42,298 nucleotides of DNA from Vicinamibacteria bacterium. GTDB taxonomy: Bacteria > Acidobacteriota > Vicinamibacteria > Fen-336. The notes under the pieces were generated by a model, which saw only the letters and a list, made by a program, of their open reading frames with translations, had not been told where the DNA came from and did no database searches. Where the stretch lies: the NCBI GenBank assembly GCA_035570235.1, contig DATMML010000039.1, positions 1 through 42,298 on the forward strand, written 5' to 3'. This document shows positions 16,828-25,080 of the stretch, in pieces (position 1 is the first letter of the stretch; the number at the start of each line of letters is the position of its first letter). Made by a program: the position numbers and the translations under genes.

Positions 16828-17060
16828 AATCAATGCAGCAGCCGAGCCAGCCGCAATTGATCCTGCCCAAGGACGTGGACAGCAAGTTCCGCTTCATCAC
16901 CGTGGCCGCCCAGCGGGCCAAGCAGCTTCAGAACGGGGCCAAGCCTCGGGTAGAAGTGAAGAGCCGCAAGGCCACCCGGGTGGCCATCGACGAGGTCCTG
17001 GCGGGTTTGGTCTCCTGGGAAGTCCGGGATAAGCCGCCCGCGCCCGTGCCCGAAGCCTGA
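16824..17060 (+). CDS. rpoZ: DNA-directed RNA polymerase omega subunit
   Basis: The small assembly subunit of RNA polymerase, which wraps the beta-prime C-terminus. The 78 residues contain the family core SKFRFITVAAQRAKQLQNGA (20-39), then KPRVEVKSRKATRVAIDEVL (40-59). The E. coli-type N-terminus starting with MARVT is replaced by a short glutamine/proline-rich tip. AAGGAGAC precedes the ATG at 16824, which overlaps the gmk stop as ATGA. The family is short and easily missed, but position after gmk and the RAKQL/KATRVAIDE pattern are convincing. The omega residues that help bind ppGpp in Proteobacteria could not be assessed. Confidence 0.92.
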   Translation: MKSMQQPSQPQLILPKDVDSKFRFITVAAQRAKQLQNGAKPRVEVKSRKATRVAIDEVLAGLVSWEVRDKPPAPVPEA

Positions 17061-17069
17061 GGGAGCCCC

Positions 17070-18296
17070 TTGCCGACCGTCGTCCTGGGCGTCACCGGAT
17101 GTATCGGGGCCTACAAGGCCTGCGAGATCCTGCGCGAGCTTCAGAAGCGCGAGGTGGACGTCCACGTGGTCATGACGGAGAGCGCGACCAAGTTCGTGGC
17201 CCCCCTGACCTTCGAGGCCCTCTCCCGCCACCCGGTCTTCCTCGATCAGTGGGCCCTGGGGGAGCAGAGCGACATCCGCCACATCAGCCTGGCCGACGCC
17301 GCCGACCTGCTGCTCGTGGCCCCCGCCACCGCGAACACCCTGGGCCGGTTTGCCCGGGGGATCGCGGACGACGCGCTCAGCACCCTCTACTCCGCCACCA
17401 CCGCGCCCGTAGTGGTGGCTCCGGCCATGAACGTCAACATGTTCAGCCACCCGGCGGTGCTGGAGAACCTGCGCATCCTGCGCGGTCACGGGGTACGCAT
17501 CGTGGAGCCGGGGGCGGGCTATCTGGCCTGCGGCTGGCTGGGCAAGGGCCGGCTGGCCGAGGTGGGGGAGATCGTGGAGGCGGCCCTGGCCGCCCTGGCC
17601 CGGCGACGGGACCTGGCCGGGGAGGCGGTGCTCGTCACCGCGGGGCCCACCGTGGAGGACATCGATCCCGTGCGCTTTGTCTCCAACCGGTCCTCGGGGC
17701 GGATGGGCTACCGGCTGGCGGAGGGAGCGCGCGACCGGGGGGCGCGCGTGACCCTCATCTCCGGCCCCACCTCCCTGCCCGCGCCGCGGGGCGTGGACTT
17801 CGTGTCCGTCCGCTCCGCGGAGGAGATGTCCCGGGCCGTGGAGGAGCGACTGGGGGGAGCGACGGTGGTGGCCATGGCGGCGGCGGTCTCGGACTATCGC
17901 CCGGCCACGGTGTCTCCCACCAAGCTCAAGAAGACGGACGGGCCCTCCCGGCTCGAGCTCGTGCGCACCCCCGACATCCTCAAGTCGCTGGGGGAGGGCA
18001 AGGGAGAGAGGATCCTCATCGGCTTCGCGGCGGAGACCGATCACCTGCGGGAGGCGGCCCGGGAGAAGCTCCGCGCCAAGCGCCTGGATTTCATCGTAGC
18101 CAACGACGTGACGACGCGAGAGGCCGGCTTCGGCGGGGAGATGAACGCGGCCGTCCTCATGGACGCGGACGGGCGGGAGACGGAAATTCCGCTCATGAGC
18201 AAGCGTGAGCTGGCGGAGCGGGTCTGGGACGCGGTGGCCGCCCTCCGCGCCGGGAAGGGCCGGGGCCGCCTCCAAGAGGCGGGAAAGGGCCGGTGA
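17070..18296 (+). CDS. coaBC: Bifunctional CoaBC (phosphopantothenoylcysteine synthetase/decarboxylase)
   Basis: Carries out two steps of coenzyme A synthesis. The N-terminal flavin-dependent CoaC domain (about 1-180) decarboxylates phosphopantothenoylcysteine. The C-terminal CoaB domain (about 185-395) ligates cysteine to phosphopantothenate. CoaC has [11 protein letters not shown], His71 in [20 protein letters not shown] with PAMN at 118-121 and the clamp cysteine C154 in [12 protein letters not shown]. CoaB has [31 protein letters not shown] (205-220), AAAVSDYRP and LKKTDGP. At 408 residues it is full length. The start is TTG at 17070, 9 bases after rpoZ with GAGGGAG upstream. It overlaps the glycosylase gene by GTGA. 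All catalytic landmarks are intact. Confidence 0.95.
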   Translation: MPTVVLGVTGCIGAYKACEILRELQKREVDVHVVMTESATKFVAPLTFEALSRHPVFLDQWALGEQSDIRHISLADAADLLLVAPATANTLGRFARGIADDALSTLYSATTAPVVVAPAMNVNMFSHPAVLENLRILRGHGVRIVEPGAGYLACGWLGKGRLAEVGEIVEAALAALARRRDLAGEAVLVTAGPTVEDIDPVRFVSNRSSGRMGYRLAEGARDRGARVTLISGPTSLPAPRGVDFVSVRSAEEMSRAVEERLGGATVVAMAAAVSDYRPATVSPTKLKKTDGPSRLELVRTPDILKSLGEGKGERILIGFAAETDHLREAAREKLRAKRLDFIVANDVTTREAGFGGEMNAAVLMDADGRETEIPLMSKRELAERVWDAVAALRAGKGRGRLQEAGKGR

Positions 18297-18967
18297 GCGA
18301 GCGGGACGAGGTCCTGGGGGAGCTCCGGGAGCGGGCCCGCTTCTACGCCACCCTGACCACTATCGGCGTGCCCGCCCCCCCGCCCGCCGCTCCCCCCGCG
18401 GCGGGTCCGACCGTGGGGGGAGAGGAGCTTAAGGCCGTTCGGGAGTCGCTCGGGGACTGCCAGCGTTGCAAGCTCGCCCACGGCCGCCGGAACATAGTCT
18501 TCGGCCAGGGCAACCCCGAGGCGCGCCTCATGTTCGTGGGCGAGGCGCCTGGGTCCGAGGAAGATGTGCAGGGCCTGGCCTTCGTGGGCAAGGCCGGTCA
18601 GCTCCTCACCCGGATCATCGAGGCCATGGGAATGAGCCGCGACGAGGTCTACATCGCCAACGTGATCAAGTGCCGCCCGCCCGAGAACCGCAACCCGGAG
18701 CCGGACGAGATAATGGCCTGCCAGCCGTTCCTCCAGAAACAGATCGAGACCATCCATCCCCGGGTGATCGTGGGGCTCGGCAAGTTTGCCGGCCAATGGC
18801 TGCTCAAGACCGCGGAGCCGATCTCACGCCTGCGTGGCCGCCTCGGGGAATACGAGGGCATCCGGGTCATGCCCACCTACCACCCCGCCTACCTTCTGCG
18901 GAACCCAGGGGCCAAGAAGGATGTCTGGGAAGACATGAAGGTCGTGCGCGGGCTCCTCGGCGCGTAG
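18293..18967 (+). CDS. Family 4 uracil-DNA glycosylase (iron-sulfur type)
   Basis: Removes uracil from DNA at the first step of base excision repair. The 224-residue protein has the four iron-sulfur cysteines expected: C56 and C59 in CQRCKL, C127 in IKCRPP and C143 in MACQPF. Motif A reads GEAPGSEED (83-91), the uracil pocket lies in [12 protein letters not shown] and the late motif HPAYLLR is at 197-203. An N-terminal helix and a proline/alanine linker (residues 27-40) precede the domain, as in many soil and thermophile relatives. GTG at 18293 overlaps the CoaBC stop. Family 5 is less likely because the short motif spacing fits family 4. It is the last clear member of the operon. Confidence 0.93.
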   Translation: MSERDEVLGELRERARFYATLTTIGVPAPPPAAPPAAGPTVGGEELKAVRESLGDCQRCKLAHGRRNIVFGQGNPEARLMFVGEAPGSEEDVQGLAFVGKAGQLLTRIIEAMGMSRDEVYIANVIKCRPPENRNPEPDEIMACQPFLQKQIETIHPRVIVGLGKFAGQWLLKTAEPISRLRGRLGEYEGIRVMPTYHPAYLLRNPGAKKDVWEDMKVVRGLLGA

Positions 18968-19024
18968 GCCCGCGGTTCCACGGGACCTGGCCCGGCCGTA
19001 CCCCGCGGTAAGTTAACGGCCGCC

Positions 19025-21388
19025 ATGGAAGGCCGCGCCGTCAACGTCGCCCTCCCCCTCCCCCTGCAGGTCGCCTTCTCGTACCGCCTGCCCCCGGGCC
19101 TGCCCACCCCGGAGCGGGGCGTGCGCGTGCTCGTGCCTTTCGGCTCGCGCCGCGTGATCGGGGTGGTCACGGGCTCGGCGGAGGAGGGCTCGGAGCGGGC
19201 CCTGAAGGACATCGCGCAGGTGCTCGACGATGGTCCGCTCGTGGCCTCCCCCCTGCTCGATCTGGCGGCCTGGGTGGCCGATCACTACCTCGCACCCCCC
19301 GGGGAGTGCTACCGGCTGGTGCTCCCGCCGGCGGGGATCAGAGCCAGCCGGGCGGTGGCGCGTCTCGCCCGGCCGGAGGCGGCCCCCGGAGATCCTGTGG
19401 TGGACGCCCTGCGCGGGGGCCCCCTCCGGGTGTCGGTGCTCGCGCATCGGCTGGGCGTCGCGTCCGAGGGTCGCCTGGCTCGGCTGCGCGCGGCGGGTAT
19501 CGTGGAGGTCGACCAGGACCTGCGCGCTCCAGGGTTCCGTCGCGTGCGGGTGGCGGTCCTCACCGGGGCGGGGGCTCACGCCCGCGGCGCCGCCCAGCAG
19601 GAGGTTCTCGACCGGCTCCGGGAGGCCGGGGGCCGAGCCCGCCTCGCCGAGCTCGTGCGCGACCGGAGTTCCCTGCGCGGCGCGCTTAAGCGTCTGGTCC
19701 TGGGGGGCGCGGTCCGGATGGAGGAGGAGAGCGACGTGCGCGCCGCGGAGATGCTGCCCGGGGGAGCGGGGACCGCGCCCACCCCCACCGAGGACCAGGC
19801 CCGCGCTCTGGAGCCAATCCTGGAAGCGGTGTCGGCGCGGCGCTTCGCCCCCTTCCTCCTGCACGGGATCACGGGCAGCGGGAAGACCGAGGTCTACTTT
19901 CGGGCCGCCGAGCGCGCGCTCGACCAGGGCGGCGGCGGCCTCATCCTCGTCCCCGAGATCGCTCTCACCCCCCTTCTCGTGCGCGCGGCCACGGCCCGCT
20001 TCGGGAACACCGTCTGCGTGCTCCACAGCGAGCTCTCGGCGGGGGAAAGACACGATCAGTGGTGGCGGGTTCGGGAGGGAGGGGCCCGCTTGGTGCTGGG
20101 GGCGCGCTCGGCGGTGTTTGCGCCCGTCAAGGACCTGGGCCTGATCGTGGTGGACGAGGAACACGAGGCCGCCTACAAGCAGGATGAGAGCCCCCGCTAT
20201 CACGCACGGGACGTGGCGGTGATGCGGGCCACGATCGAGGGAGTCCCCGTGATCCTGGGCTCGGCCACGCCCTCCGTGGAGTCGCACGCCAACGCGCTCC
20301 GCGCCAAATACACGAGGCTCGTCTTGCCCGCGCGCATTGGGCCCCGGGGACTCCCCAAGGTGCAGATCGTCGACCGCCGCCAGGTCCTGAAGGCGGGGGG
20401 GGACCCCATCTTGAGCCCTCCCCTGCGGGAGGCCCTGGCGGACCGTCTGGCCCGCCGGGAGCAGGCCCTCCTCCTCCTGAACCGCCGCGGCTGGGCCACC
20501 AGCCTCCTCTGCCGCGAATGCGGCCTGGAGGCCGCGTGCCCCAACTGCTCGGTGTCGCTGGTGCTCCACGAGGGGGGAGGCACGGCCCTTTGCCACTACT
20601 GCGGCCACCAGGGCCGGGCCCCCACCGCCTGCGGCTCCTGCCGCGGCGCCTACCTACGCCTCACCGGCTACGGCACCGAGCGCGTGGTGGAGGCCGTCCG
20701 GGCCGCGCTGCCGAACGCGCGCGTGGACCGCCTGGACCGGGACCGCGCGGGTCGCCGGGGCACGGTGGCGCGGGTCCTGGCCGCCTTCGAGGCGGGGGAG
20801 ACTGACATCCTGGTCGGCACCCAGCTAATCGCCAAGGGCCACGACTTCCCCCGGGTCACTCTCGTGGGGGTGGTGGATGCCGATGTCGGCCTGGGCCTGC
20901 CCGATTTCCGGGCCGCGGAGCGGACCTTTCAGCTCCTGACCCAGGTGGCGGGCCGGGCCGGACGGGGGGAGGTGGCAGGCGAGGTCATCCTCCAGAGCCA
21001 CATGCCCGACCACTATGCGCTCGGCTTCGCGTGCGCGCAGGACTACGAGTCGTTCTTCGAACGGGAGATGGAATACCGACGGACCATGGGCTACCCGCCT
21101 GTACAGGCCCTCCTGAACCTGGTCGTGCGCTCTCGGGAGGGGGCGGCGGGGAGGGGGGAGGCGGAGGCGCTGGCCCGCAGTCTGCGCGAGGGGGCGGGGA
21201 CGTACCGGGTGCTGGGCCCGGCCCGGGCTCCCCTGGCCCGCCTGCGGCGGGAGCACCGGTTCCAGATCCTGCTCAAGGGCTCGCGCCGCGCCATGCGCGA
21301 GGCGGTGCAGCGGGCACTGGTCGCGCGCTACGGACCGACCCGCTGGCCGGGGGTGTCGGTGGACGTGGATCCCCTCAGCGTGATGTGA
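19025..21388 (+). CDS. priA: Primosomal protein N' (replication restart helicase)
   Basis: A 787-residue helicase that reloads the replisome at stalled or repaired forks. The N-terminal 3'-DNA-binding part begins VNVALPLPLQVAFSYRLPPG and ends near VGTG-like RRVIGVVTG. A winged-helix region follows, then helicase lobes with Walker A GITGSGKTEV near residue 284 and the DEEH box near 377 (IVVDEEHEAAYKQ). Zinc-binding cysteines lie near 496-545 (CRECGLEAACPNC, CHYCGHQ, CGSC). Helicase motifs V and VI appear as GTQLIAKGHDFPRVTLVGVVDAD (conserved GTQ and KGHDF) and QVAGRAGRG. The ATG at 19025 lies 57 bases after the glycosylase, so it may have its own promoter; none is clear. It is convergent with the M50 protease gene. 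Confidence 0.96.
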   Translation: MEGRAVNVALPLPLQVAFSYRLPPGLPTPERGVRVLVPFGSRRVIGVVTGSAEEGSERALKDIAQVLDDGPLVASPLLDLAAWVADHYLAPPGECYRLVLPPAGIRASRAVARLARPEAAPGDPVVDALRGGPLRVSVLAHRLGVASEGRLARLRAAGIVEVDQDLRAPGFRRVRVAVLTGAGAHARGAAQQEVLDRLREAGGRARLAELVRDRSSLRGALKRLVLGGAVRMEEESDVRAAEMLPGGAGTAPTPTEDQARALEPILEAVSARRFAPFLLHGITGSGKTEVYFRAAERALDQGGGGLILVPEIALTPLLVRAATARFGNTVCVLHSELSAGERHDQWWRVREGGARLVLGARSAVFAPVKDLGLIVVDEEHEAAYKQDESPRYHARDVAVMRATIEGVPVILGSATPSVESHANALRAKYTRLVLPARIGPRGLPKVQIVDRRQVLKAGGDPILSPPLREALADRLARREQALLLLNRRGWATSLLCRECGLEAACPNCSVSLVLHEGGGTALCHYCGHQGRAPTACGSCRGAYLRLTGYGTERVVEAVRAALPNARVDRLDRDRAGRRGTVARVLAAFEAGETDILVGTQLIAKGHDFPRVTLVGVVDADVGLGLPDFRAAERTFQLLTQVAGRAGRGEVAGEVILQSHMPDHYALGFACAQDYESFFEREMEYRRTMGYPPVQALLNLVVRSREGAAGRGEAEALARSLREGAGTYRVLGPARAPLARLRREHRFQILLKGSRRAMREAVQRALVARYGPTRWPGVSVDVDPLSVM

Positions 21389-21395
21389 GTAGGGC

Positions 21396-22394
21396 TCACT
21401 CGCCGAAGAGTGAGCGCCACGTGAACAGGAACGGGCTCGGCGTGAAGGAGACCGCGAAGACAAGAAAGCCGAGAATGCCGACCGCCACCCTCACCCAGCC
21501 GAGGGGGGCGTGGTCGTTGAGGGTCGGCGGGTGGGGACGGCGGCCGAGGAGGAGGAGCAGAAGGCTCCACAAGAGCCAGGAGGGATGGAAGTAGAGCAGC
21601 GCCAGACAGGCCACAATTCCCAGCCGTGAAATGAGGGCCGCCCGTCCACGGACGAGGGCGTAGGTCACGTGGCCGCCGTCGAGCTGGCCGACCGGCATCA
21701 TGTTGAGGGCGGTCACGAGAAGGCCGAACCAGGCGGCCAGACCGAGGGAGCCGATGGCCAGGGTCATGCCCTCCGGGGAGGGCCCCTGGAGCAGGTCGAC
21801 GATCCATTGAAAGAGGAGCGGCGCGCCGAAGCCGAGGTATTCAGTTCCTTCGCCGCCGTTAGGCGGGGGAATCCAGCGCGCCTCCAGGACTCCGAGGACG
21901 AGTACGGGCAGGCAGACGACAAAGCCGGCGAGGGGCCCTGCGATACCGATATCGAATAGGGCCTTCCGGTTCGGGATCGGACTCCTGATCCTGATGACCG
22001 CTCCGAACGTGCCCACAAAGGGCAGAGCCACCCACCCGAGGAGGCCTCCGAGGGGCAGCCACAGTCCGGGGATGAAGAAAGGAAGCGTGGCGTCGACTCT
22101 GTAGTAGCGGCAGGCCAGGTAGTGGCCCATCTCATGGGAGAGAAGGATGGATATCAGGGCCACTGTGAGCTTGAGTCCTTCTCCGACGTCCCCAGACCTC
22201 TGCGCGCCCGCGAGGCAGACGGAGATCGCGGTGAGCGCGAAGAGGACGACGTGGCGGCCCCATCGGTTCCAGCCGGATTGGCGGGGGCGAAGCTCCGGGA
22301 AGCCGCCCGCCCAAGGATCCTCCTCGGGGGTGAGGTGCGCTTCGGACTTCCCGACGGTGGGGTGGGGCCCGGTCGGGGGCAGGGGAAACCTCAC
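21396..22394 (-). CDS. Site-2 protease family (M50) membrane metalloprotease
   Basis: A 332-residue intramembrane metalloprotease candidate. HEMGH at residues 87-91 gives two zinc ligands and the catalytic Glu88; NMMPVGQLDGGH (231-242) supplies the third-ligand Asp239 motif. About seven hydrophobic spans are visible, including VVLFALTAISVC, LWLPLGGLLGWVALPFV, GPLAGFVVCLPVLVLGV and LLWSLLLLLLG. The 47-residue N-terminus is soluble. It resembles EGY-type/short S2P proteins without a PDZ domain. The GTG at 22392-22394 lies 19 bases after the HU stop, so it may be read from the strong HU promoter. The substrate is unknown: anti-sigma factors or lipoprotein signal remnants are family roles. The start could lie a few codons inside. 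Confidence 0.88.
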   Translation of the reverse strand: MRFPLPPTGPHPTVGKSEAHLTPEEDPWAGGFPELRPRQSGWNRWGRHVVLFALTAISVCLAGAQRSGDVGEGLKLTVALISILLSHEMGHYLACRYYRVDATLPFFIPGLWLPLGGLLGWVALPFVGTFGAVIRIRSPIPNRKALFDIGIAGPLAGFVVCLPVLVLGVLEARWIPPPNGGEGTEYLGFGAPLLFQWIVDLLQGPSPEGMTLAIGSLGLAAWFGLLVTALNMMPVGQLDGGHVTYALVRGRAALISRLGIVACLALLYFHPSWLLWSLLLLLLGRRPHPPTLNDHAPLGWVRVAVGILGFLVFAVSFTPSPFLFTWRSLFGE

Positions 22395-22413
22395 GCGGCG
22401 CCGGAGTCGGGCG

Positions 22414-22686
22414 CTACTGACTGAGGTTCTGGAGGTCCTTGCCCGGCTTGAACCGGATGGTTCGGCCTGGCGGGATCTTCACTTCCTTGCCCGTCCGCGG
22501 GTTGCGACCGATTCCGCGCTTTCTGGGCTTGACCTGGAAGACGCCGAACCCCCTGAGCTCGATCCTCTCCCCCTTCATCATGGAGTCCTTCATGGCCTCG
22601 AGGACGGCCTCGACCGCCACCTCGGCCTTGACTTTCGTGATGTCGGCCGCCTTGGAGACCTCGTTGATGATGTCCACCTTGATCAT
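22414..22686 (-). CDS. HU/IHF-family nucleoid DNA-binding protein
   Basis: A 90-residue histone-like protein that bends DNA as a dimer. The dimerisation helices (IKVDIINEVSKAADITKVKA) lead to the beta arm ELRGFGVFQVKPRKRGIGRN, with RNPRTGKEVKIP the conserved arm tip and GRTIRFKPGKDL the C-terminal strand. The ATG at 22684-22686 is preceded 8 bases upstream by GGAGGT. A GTG at 22713 in the same frame would lie inside the promoter leader and is rejected. The gene has an exact consensus promoter (22716-22745) and is followed by the M50 protease gene. Whether it acts as a homodimeric HU or as the beta partner of the IHF-alpha-like protein at 24218 is unresolved. Confidence 0.93.
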   Translation of the reverse strand: MIKVDIINEVSKAADITKVKAEVAVEAVLEAMKDSMMKGERIELRGFGVFQVKPRKRGIGRNPRTGKEVKIPPGRTIRFKPGKDLQNLSQ

Positions 22687-22691
22687 GGGGA

Positions 22692-22720
22692 TGGACCTCC
22701 TTCTAAGTGCCACGTATTAT
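22692..22720 (+). promoter_or_regulatory. Possible plus-strand promoter of der overlapping the HU promoter
   Basis: TGGACC (22692-22697), 17 bases, then TATTAT (22715-22720) form a weaker plus-strand promoter. Its -10 shares bases with the minus-strand TATAAT of HU. Transcription would start near 22727, 26 bases before der. The assignment is inference from hexamer match and spacing. Confidence 0.4.
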
Positions 22721-22745
22721 AGGACTAGCCGGAATTCGGTGTCAA
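22716..22745 (-). promoter_or_regulatory. Exact-consensus sigma-70 promoter of the HU gene
   Basis: On the minus strand, TTGACA (22745-22740), an 18-base spacer and TATAAT (22721-22716) match the consensus in all twelve hexamer positions. The HU ATG follows about 30 bases after the -10, with a strong Shine-Dalgarno. It predicts high expression of a nucleoid protein. Confidence 0.85.
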
Positions 22746-22752
22746 ACGAACA

Positions 22753-24069
22753 GTGCTCCCTATCCCTCGCATCGCGATCGTCGGCCGGCCCAACGTGGGG
22801 AAGTCCACGCTCTTCAACCGCATCTGCGGTCGACGCAAGGCCATCACCGACAGAGGGGCCGGCTCCACGCGGGACCGGAACTACGCGCAGGTCTCGTGGC
22901 AGGGCGCGGCGTTCGAGCTTGTCGACACCGGGGGGCTCCTGCTCGAGACGGACGATCCCCTGCTGGGGCCCGCCGCCGACCAGGCAAAGCGGGCCATAGA
23001 CGAGGCCGACCTCGTCCTTTTCGTGGTGGACGGACGGGCGGGGCTTCTGCCCGACGATGCCTCCATCGGCCGGCAGCTTCGGCGCGGGGGCAAGCGGGTG
23101 GTTGTGGCCGTCAACAAGATCGAGGGCGCCTCCGACGGTGCCCCCGAGTTCGCCCGGCTGGGCTTCCCGACCGTGCTGTCGCTGTCCGCCGAGCATGGGC
23201 AGGGTGTGGGTGATCTGCTTGATGCCGCGCTCATGGCCCTGCCGCGGGTGGCGGTGCCGGAGGAGGCGTCCCCGCCCCTGAGGCTCGCTCTCGTGGGCCG
23301 GCCCAACGTGGGCAAGTCGTCCCTGCTCAACCGGCTGCTGGGGTCGGAGCGAGCCGTGGTGTCCGCCATCCCGGGCACCACGCGGGACACCGTGGACAGC
23401 CTCCTCGAACAGGGGGGCAAGCGCTACCACTTCTTTGACACCGCGGGCATAAGACGGCAGCGCCTCTTGAAGGAGACGGTGGACCAGGTCAGCGTCGTCC
23501 AGGCCCGGCGCTCCATCGAGCGGGCGGATGTGGCGATCTTGCTCCTGGACGCCACGGAGGGAGTCCGCGAGATGGACGCCACCATCGCCGGCTACATCCA
23601 GAAAGCGGGTCGGGGGGTGGTGATCGCGGTCAACAAGTGGGACCTGGCCCGCGAGCACTCCGCGACCATGCGCGGCTTCGAGGCCGAGGTGCTCCGCCAT
23701 CTCAAGTTCCTGAGCTGGGCGCCCCGGGTTTTCGTGTCCGCGCGGAGCGGGAAGGGCGTGGCCGGGCTCTTGAGCACGGCCGAGCGCGTGCAGGCCGCCC
23801 GCCAGACCCGGGTGACCACGGGGGAGCTGAACCGCCTGCTGGCGCGCGCCGCGGAGGCCCATGCCCCCAAGGCGGACAAAGGCAACCGGCAGGTGCGGAT
23901 TCTCTTCGGGACCCAGATCGGGATCGCACCCCCCACTTTCGTGCTTTCCCTCAACCATCCTGTCGACCTGCACTTTTCCTACCAACGCTACCTCGAGAAC
24001 CAGCTTCGGGCGGCCTATGGGTTCGAGGGCACGCCCATCGTGCTCAAGGTGCGGACCCGAAGACACTGA
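22753..24069 (+). CDS. der: Ribosome assembly GTPase Der (EngA)
   Basis: A double GTPase needed for 50S subunit maturation. Two G domains run in tandem: the first P-loop GRPNVGKST is at residues 11-19, with DTGG and NKIE after it; the second, GRPNVGKSS, is near residue 182, with PGTTRDTVDS, DTAG and NKWD. The C-terminal KH-like domain (about 350-438) ends FSYQRYLENQLRAAYGFEGT and PIVLKVRTR. At 438 residues it is full length. The first NKxD reads NKIE in place of NKxD, which may relax nucleotide specificity but occurs in other Der proteins. GTG at 22753 has no clear Shine-Dalgarno, so the message may have a short or weak ribosome site. It is divergent from HU. Confidence 0.96.
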   Translation: MLPIPRIAIVGRPNVGKSTLFNRICGRRKAITDRGAGSTRDRNYAQVSWQGAAFELVDTGGLLLETDDPLLGPAADQAKRAIDEADLVLFVVDGRAGLLPDDASIGRQLRRGGKRVVVAVNKIEGASDGAPEFARLGFPTVLSLSAEHGQGVGDLLDAALMALPRVAVPEEASPPLRLALVGRPNVGKSSLLNRLLGSERAVVSAIPGTTRDTVDSLLEQGGKRYHFFDTAGIRRQRLLKETVDQVSVVQARRSIERADVAILLLDATEGVREMDATIAGYIQKAGRGVVIAVNKWDLAREHSATMRGFEAEVLRHLKFLSWAPRVFVSARSGKGVAGLLSTAERVQAARQTRVTTGELNRLLARAAEAHAPKADKGNRQVRILFGTQIGIAPPTFVLSLNHPVDLHFSYQRYLENQLRAAYGFEGTPIVLKVRTRRH

Positions 24070-24117
24070 AATATCCTTGAGGGACGGCCCTCTTGACACC
24101 TCCAGTACGCTTTCTTC

Positions 24118-24146
24118 TTGACATCGCCAGGGGGGTCTCATATAAT
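24118..24146 (+). promoter_or_regulatory. Exact-consensus sigma-70 promoter of ihfA
   Basis: TTGACA (24118-24123), exactly 17 bases, then TATAAT (24141-24146). All twelve hexamer positions match. A second TTGACA lies 25 bases upstream (24093-24098) without a matching -10. The leader to the ATG at 24218 is about 65 bases and contains no obvious hairpin. Confidence 0.88.
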
Positions 24147-24217
24147 GGTTGAAATCCTTAGCGTAAGCCTTTGTAACTCCTGACTTTTCGCCTTTTCTTG
24201 AGCTGGTTCGGGCTCCC

Positions 24218-24496
24218 ATGACGAAGGCCGACATTGCCAGGATTGTGTACGAAAGGCACGGGGGCATCTCGAACCGCGAAGCTGCGCGGCTGGTCGAAAT
24301 CATCTTTGAGTCCATCAAGCGCCATCTCGGGGAGGGCGAGAAGGTCCAGATCACCGGGTTCGGAACGTTCGTGATCCGCCAGAAACGGGAACGGCGAGGA
24401 CGCAATCCCCAAACTGGAGAGGAGATGTTGATCAAGCCCCGCAGCTCCGTTGTGTTCCGCCCGTCAAAGCTCTTCGCCCCGGCCGCAATCGAGTAG
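24218..24496 (+). CDS. ihfA: Integration host factor alpha-like DNA-binding protein
   Basis: A 92-residue HU/IHF-family protein. The N-terminal helix pair [20 protein letters not shown] leads to [18 protein letters not shown], the beta arm [20 protein letters not shown] with [11 protein letters not shown], and the C-terminal VVFRPSKLF. The GRNPQTG arm tip is where a proline intercalates into DNA. Its place between der and a merR-like gene followed by tRNA-Pro recalls the ihfA-merR arrangement of many bacteria, which is why I use the ihfA name. It is driven by an exact-consensus promoter. The ATG lacks a strong Shine-Dalgarno. A homodimeric HU role cannot be excluded, since a second family member lies 1.6 kb away. 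Confidence 0.9.
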   Translation: MTKADIARIVYERHGGISNREAARLVEIIFESIKRHLGEGEKVQITGFGTFVIRQKRERRGRNPQTGEEMLIKPRSSVVFRPSKLFAPAAIE

Positions 24497-24515
24497 CTCT
24501 CTGCGGTCGCCCGCG

Positions 24516-24905
24516 ATGGAAAAGCAGATCCCCAACAAGCTCTTCTTCAAGATCGGGGAGGTCTGCGAGATCACCGACACCCAACCTTACGTGCTGCGTT
24601 ACTGGGAATCGGAGTTCCCGGCCCTGGCCCCGGCCAAAAACAGCTCGGGCCAGCGGATCTACCGGCGCCGGGACATCGAGACCGTGCTGCGGATCAAGCA
24701 GCTCCTCTACGAAGAGGGCTTCACGATCGCGGGGGCGAAGAAGCGGCTGGAGTCCGAGCTCGCGGGCCGCACCCCGACGCCCACCCCCGAGGGCCAGGTC
24801 ACGCCGCCTCCCGACGACCAAGGGCGCGCCGTGCTCCGTGAGGTCCGGCAGCAGCTGCGGGAAATATTGACTCTGCTCCAGCGGGATGATACAAAACGGG
24901 TTTGA
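24516..24905 (+). CDS. MerR-family transcriptional regulator
   Basis: A 129-residue DNA-binding protein. The winged helix-turn-helix occupies about residues 8-78: [20 protein letters not shown] (9-28), [10 protein letters not shown] and [21 protein letters not shown], then [13 protein letters not shown]. The proline/threonine-rich linker (TPTPTPEGQ) and a C-terminal helix ([18 protein letters not shown]) suggest a short dimerisation coiled coil. No cysteine effector site as in metal sensors is visible. The ATG at 24516 lies 19 bases after the ihfA stop with no clear Shine-Dalgarno. The ihfA-merR pairing is widely conserved, but its regulon is unknown to me. The 3' end holds the promoter of the following tRNA. 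Confidence 0.88.
   Translation: MEKQIPNKLFFKIGEVCEITDTQPYVLRYWESEFPALAPAKNSSGQRIYRRRDIETVLRIKQLLYEEGFTIAGAKKRLESELAGRTPTPTPEGQVTPPPDDQGRAVLREVRQQLREILTLLQRDDTKRV
24867..24895 (+). promoter_or_regulatory. tRNA-Pro promoter inside the 3' end of merR
   Basis: TTGACT (24867-24872), 17 bases and TACAAA (24890-24895) match consensus at 5/6 and 4/6. Initiation near 24902 would start 16 bases before the mature tRNA. Readthrough from ihfA could also supply the tRNA. Confidence 0.5.
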
Positions 24906-24917
24906 CCGTCGGCGTCT

Positions 24918-24994
24918 CGGGATGTGGCGCAGCCTGGTAGCGCACCTGCTTGGGGTGCAGGTGGTCGCCGGTTCAAATCCGGCCATCCCGACCA
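24918..24994 (+). tRNA. tRNA-Pro(GGG) with encoded CCA
   Basis: A 77-nt cloverleaf. The acceptor arms CGGGATG (24918-24924) and CATCCCG (24984-24990) pair perfectly, followed by discriminator A and encoded CCA. The anticodon stem is CCTGC/GCAGG with loop TTGGGGT, so the anticodon is GGG, reading CCC and CCU. The T loop is GTTCAAATC with stem CCGG-type pairing. It follows merR as in other bacteria. Confidence 0.96.
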
Positions 24995-25080
24995 TAGCCC
25001 TTCCCGGGGTAGAGTCGCTCCTCCCCGACGGTGGCCGGAGCGAGTGCGACGCGAGCCGACCCCAAGCGAGGAGGTGACCG

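Noticed and set aside
16830-18275. 480-residue open frame on the minus strand opposite rpoZ and coaBC
   Set aside because: Antisense to two well-supported enzymes, low complexity, rich in G, H and R. GC-rich third positions keep antisense frames open.
19013-20608. 531-residue minus-strand frame opposite priA
   Set aside because: Antisense to PriA with its complete zinc and helicase motifs; no family sequence of its own.
22687-22713. GTG start at 22713 for HU
   Set aside because: It would place the strong Shine-Dalgarno inside the coding region; the ATG at 22684-22686 has the correct spacing.
22717-24435. 572-residue minus-strand frame opposite der
   Set aside because: Antisense to the clear double GTPase Der and running into ihfA. 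No domain is visible.
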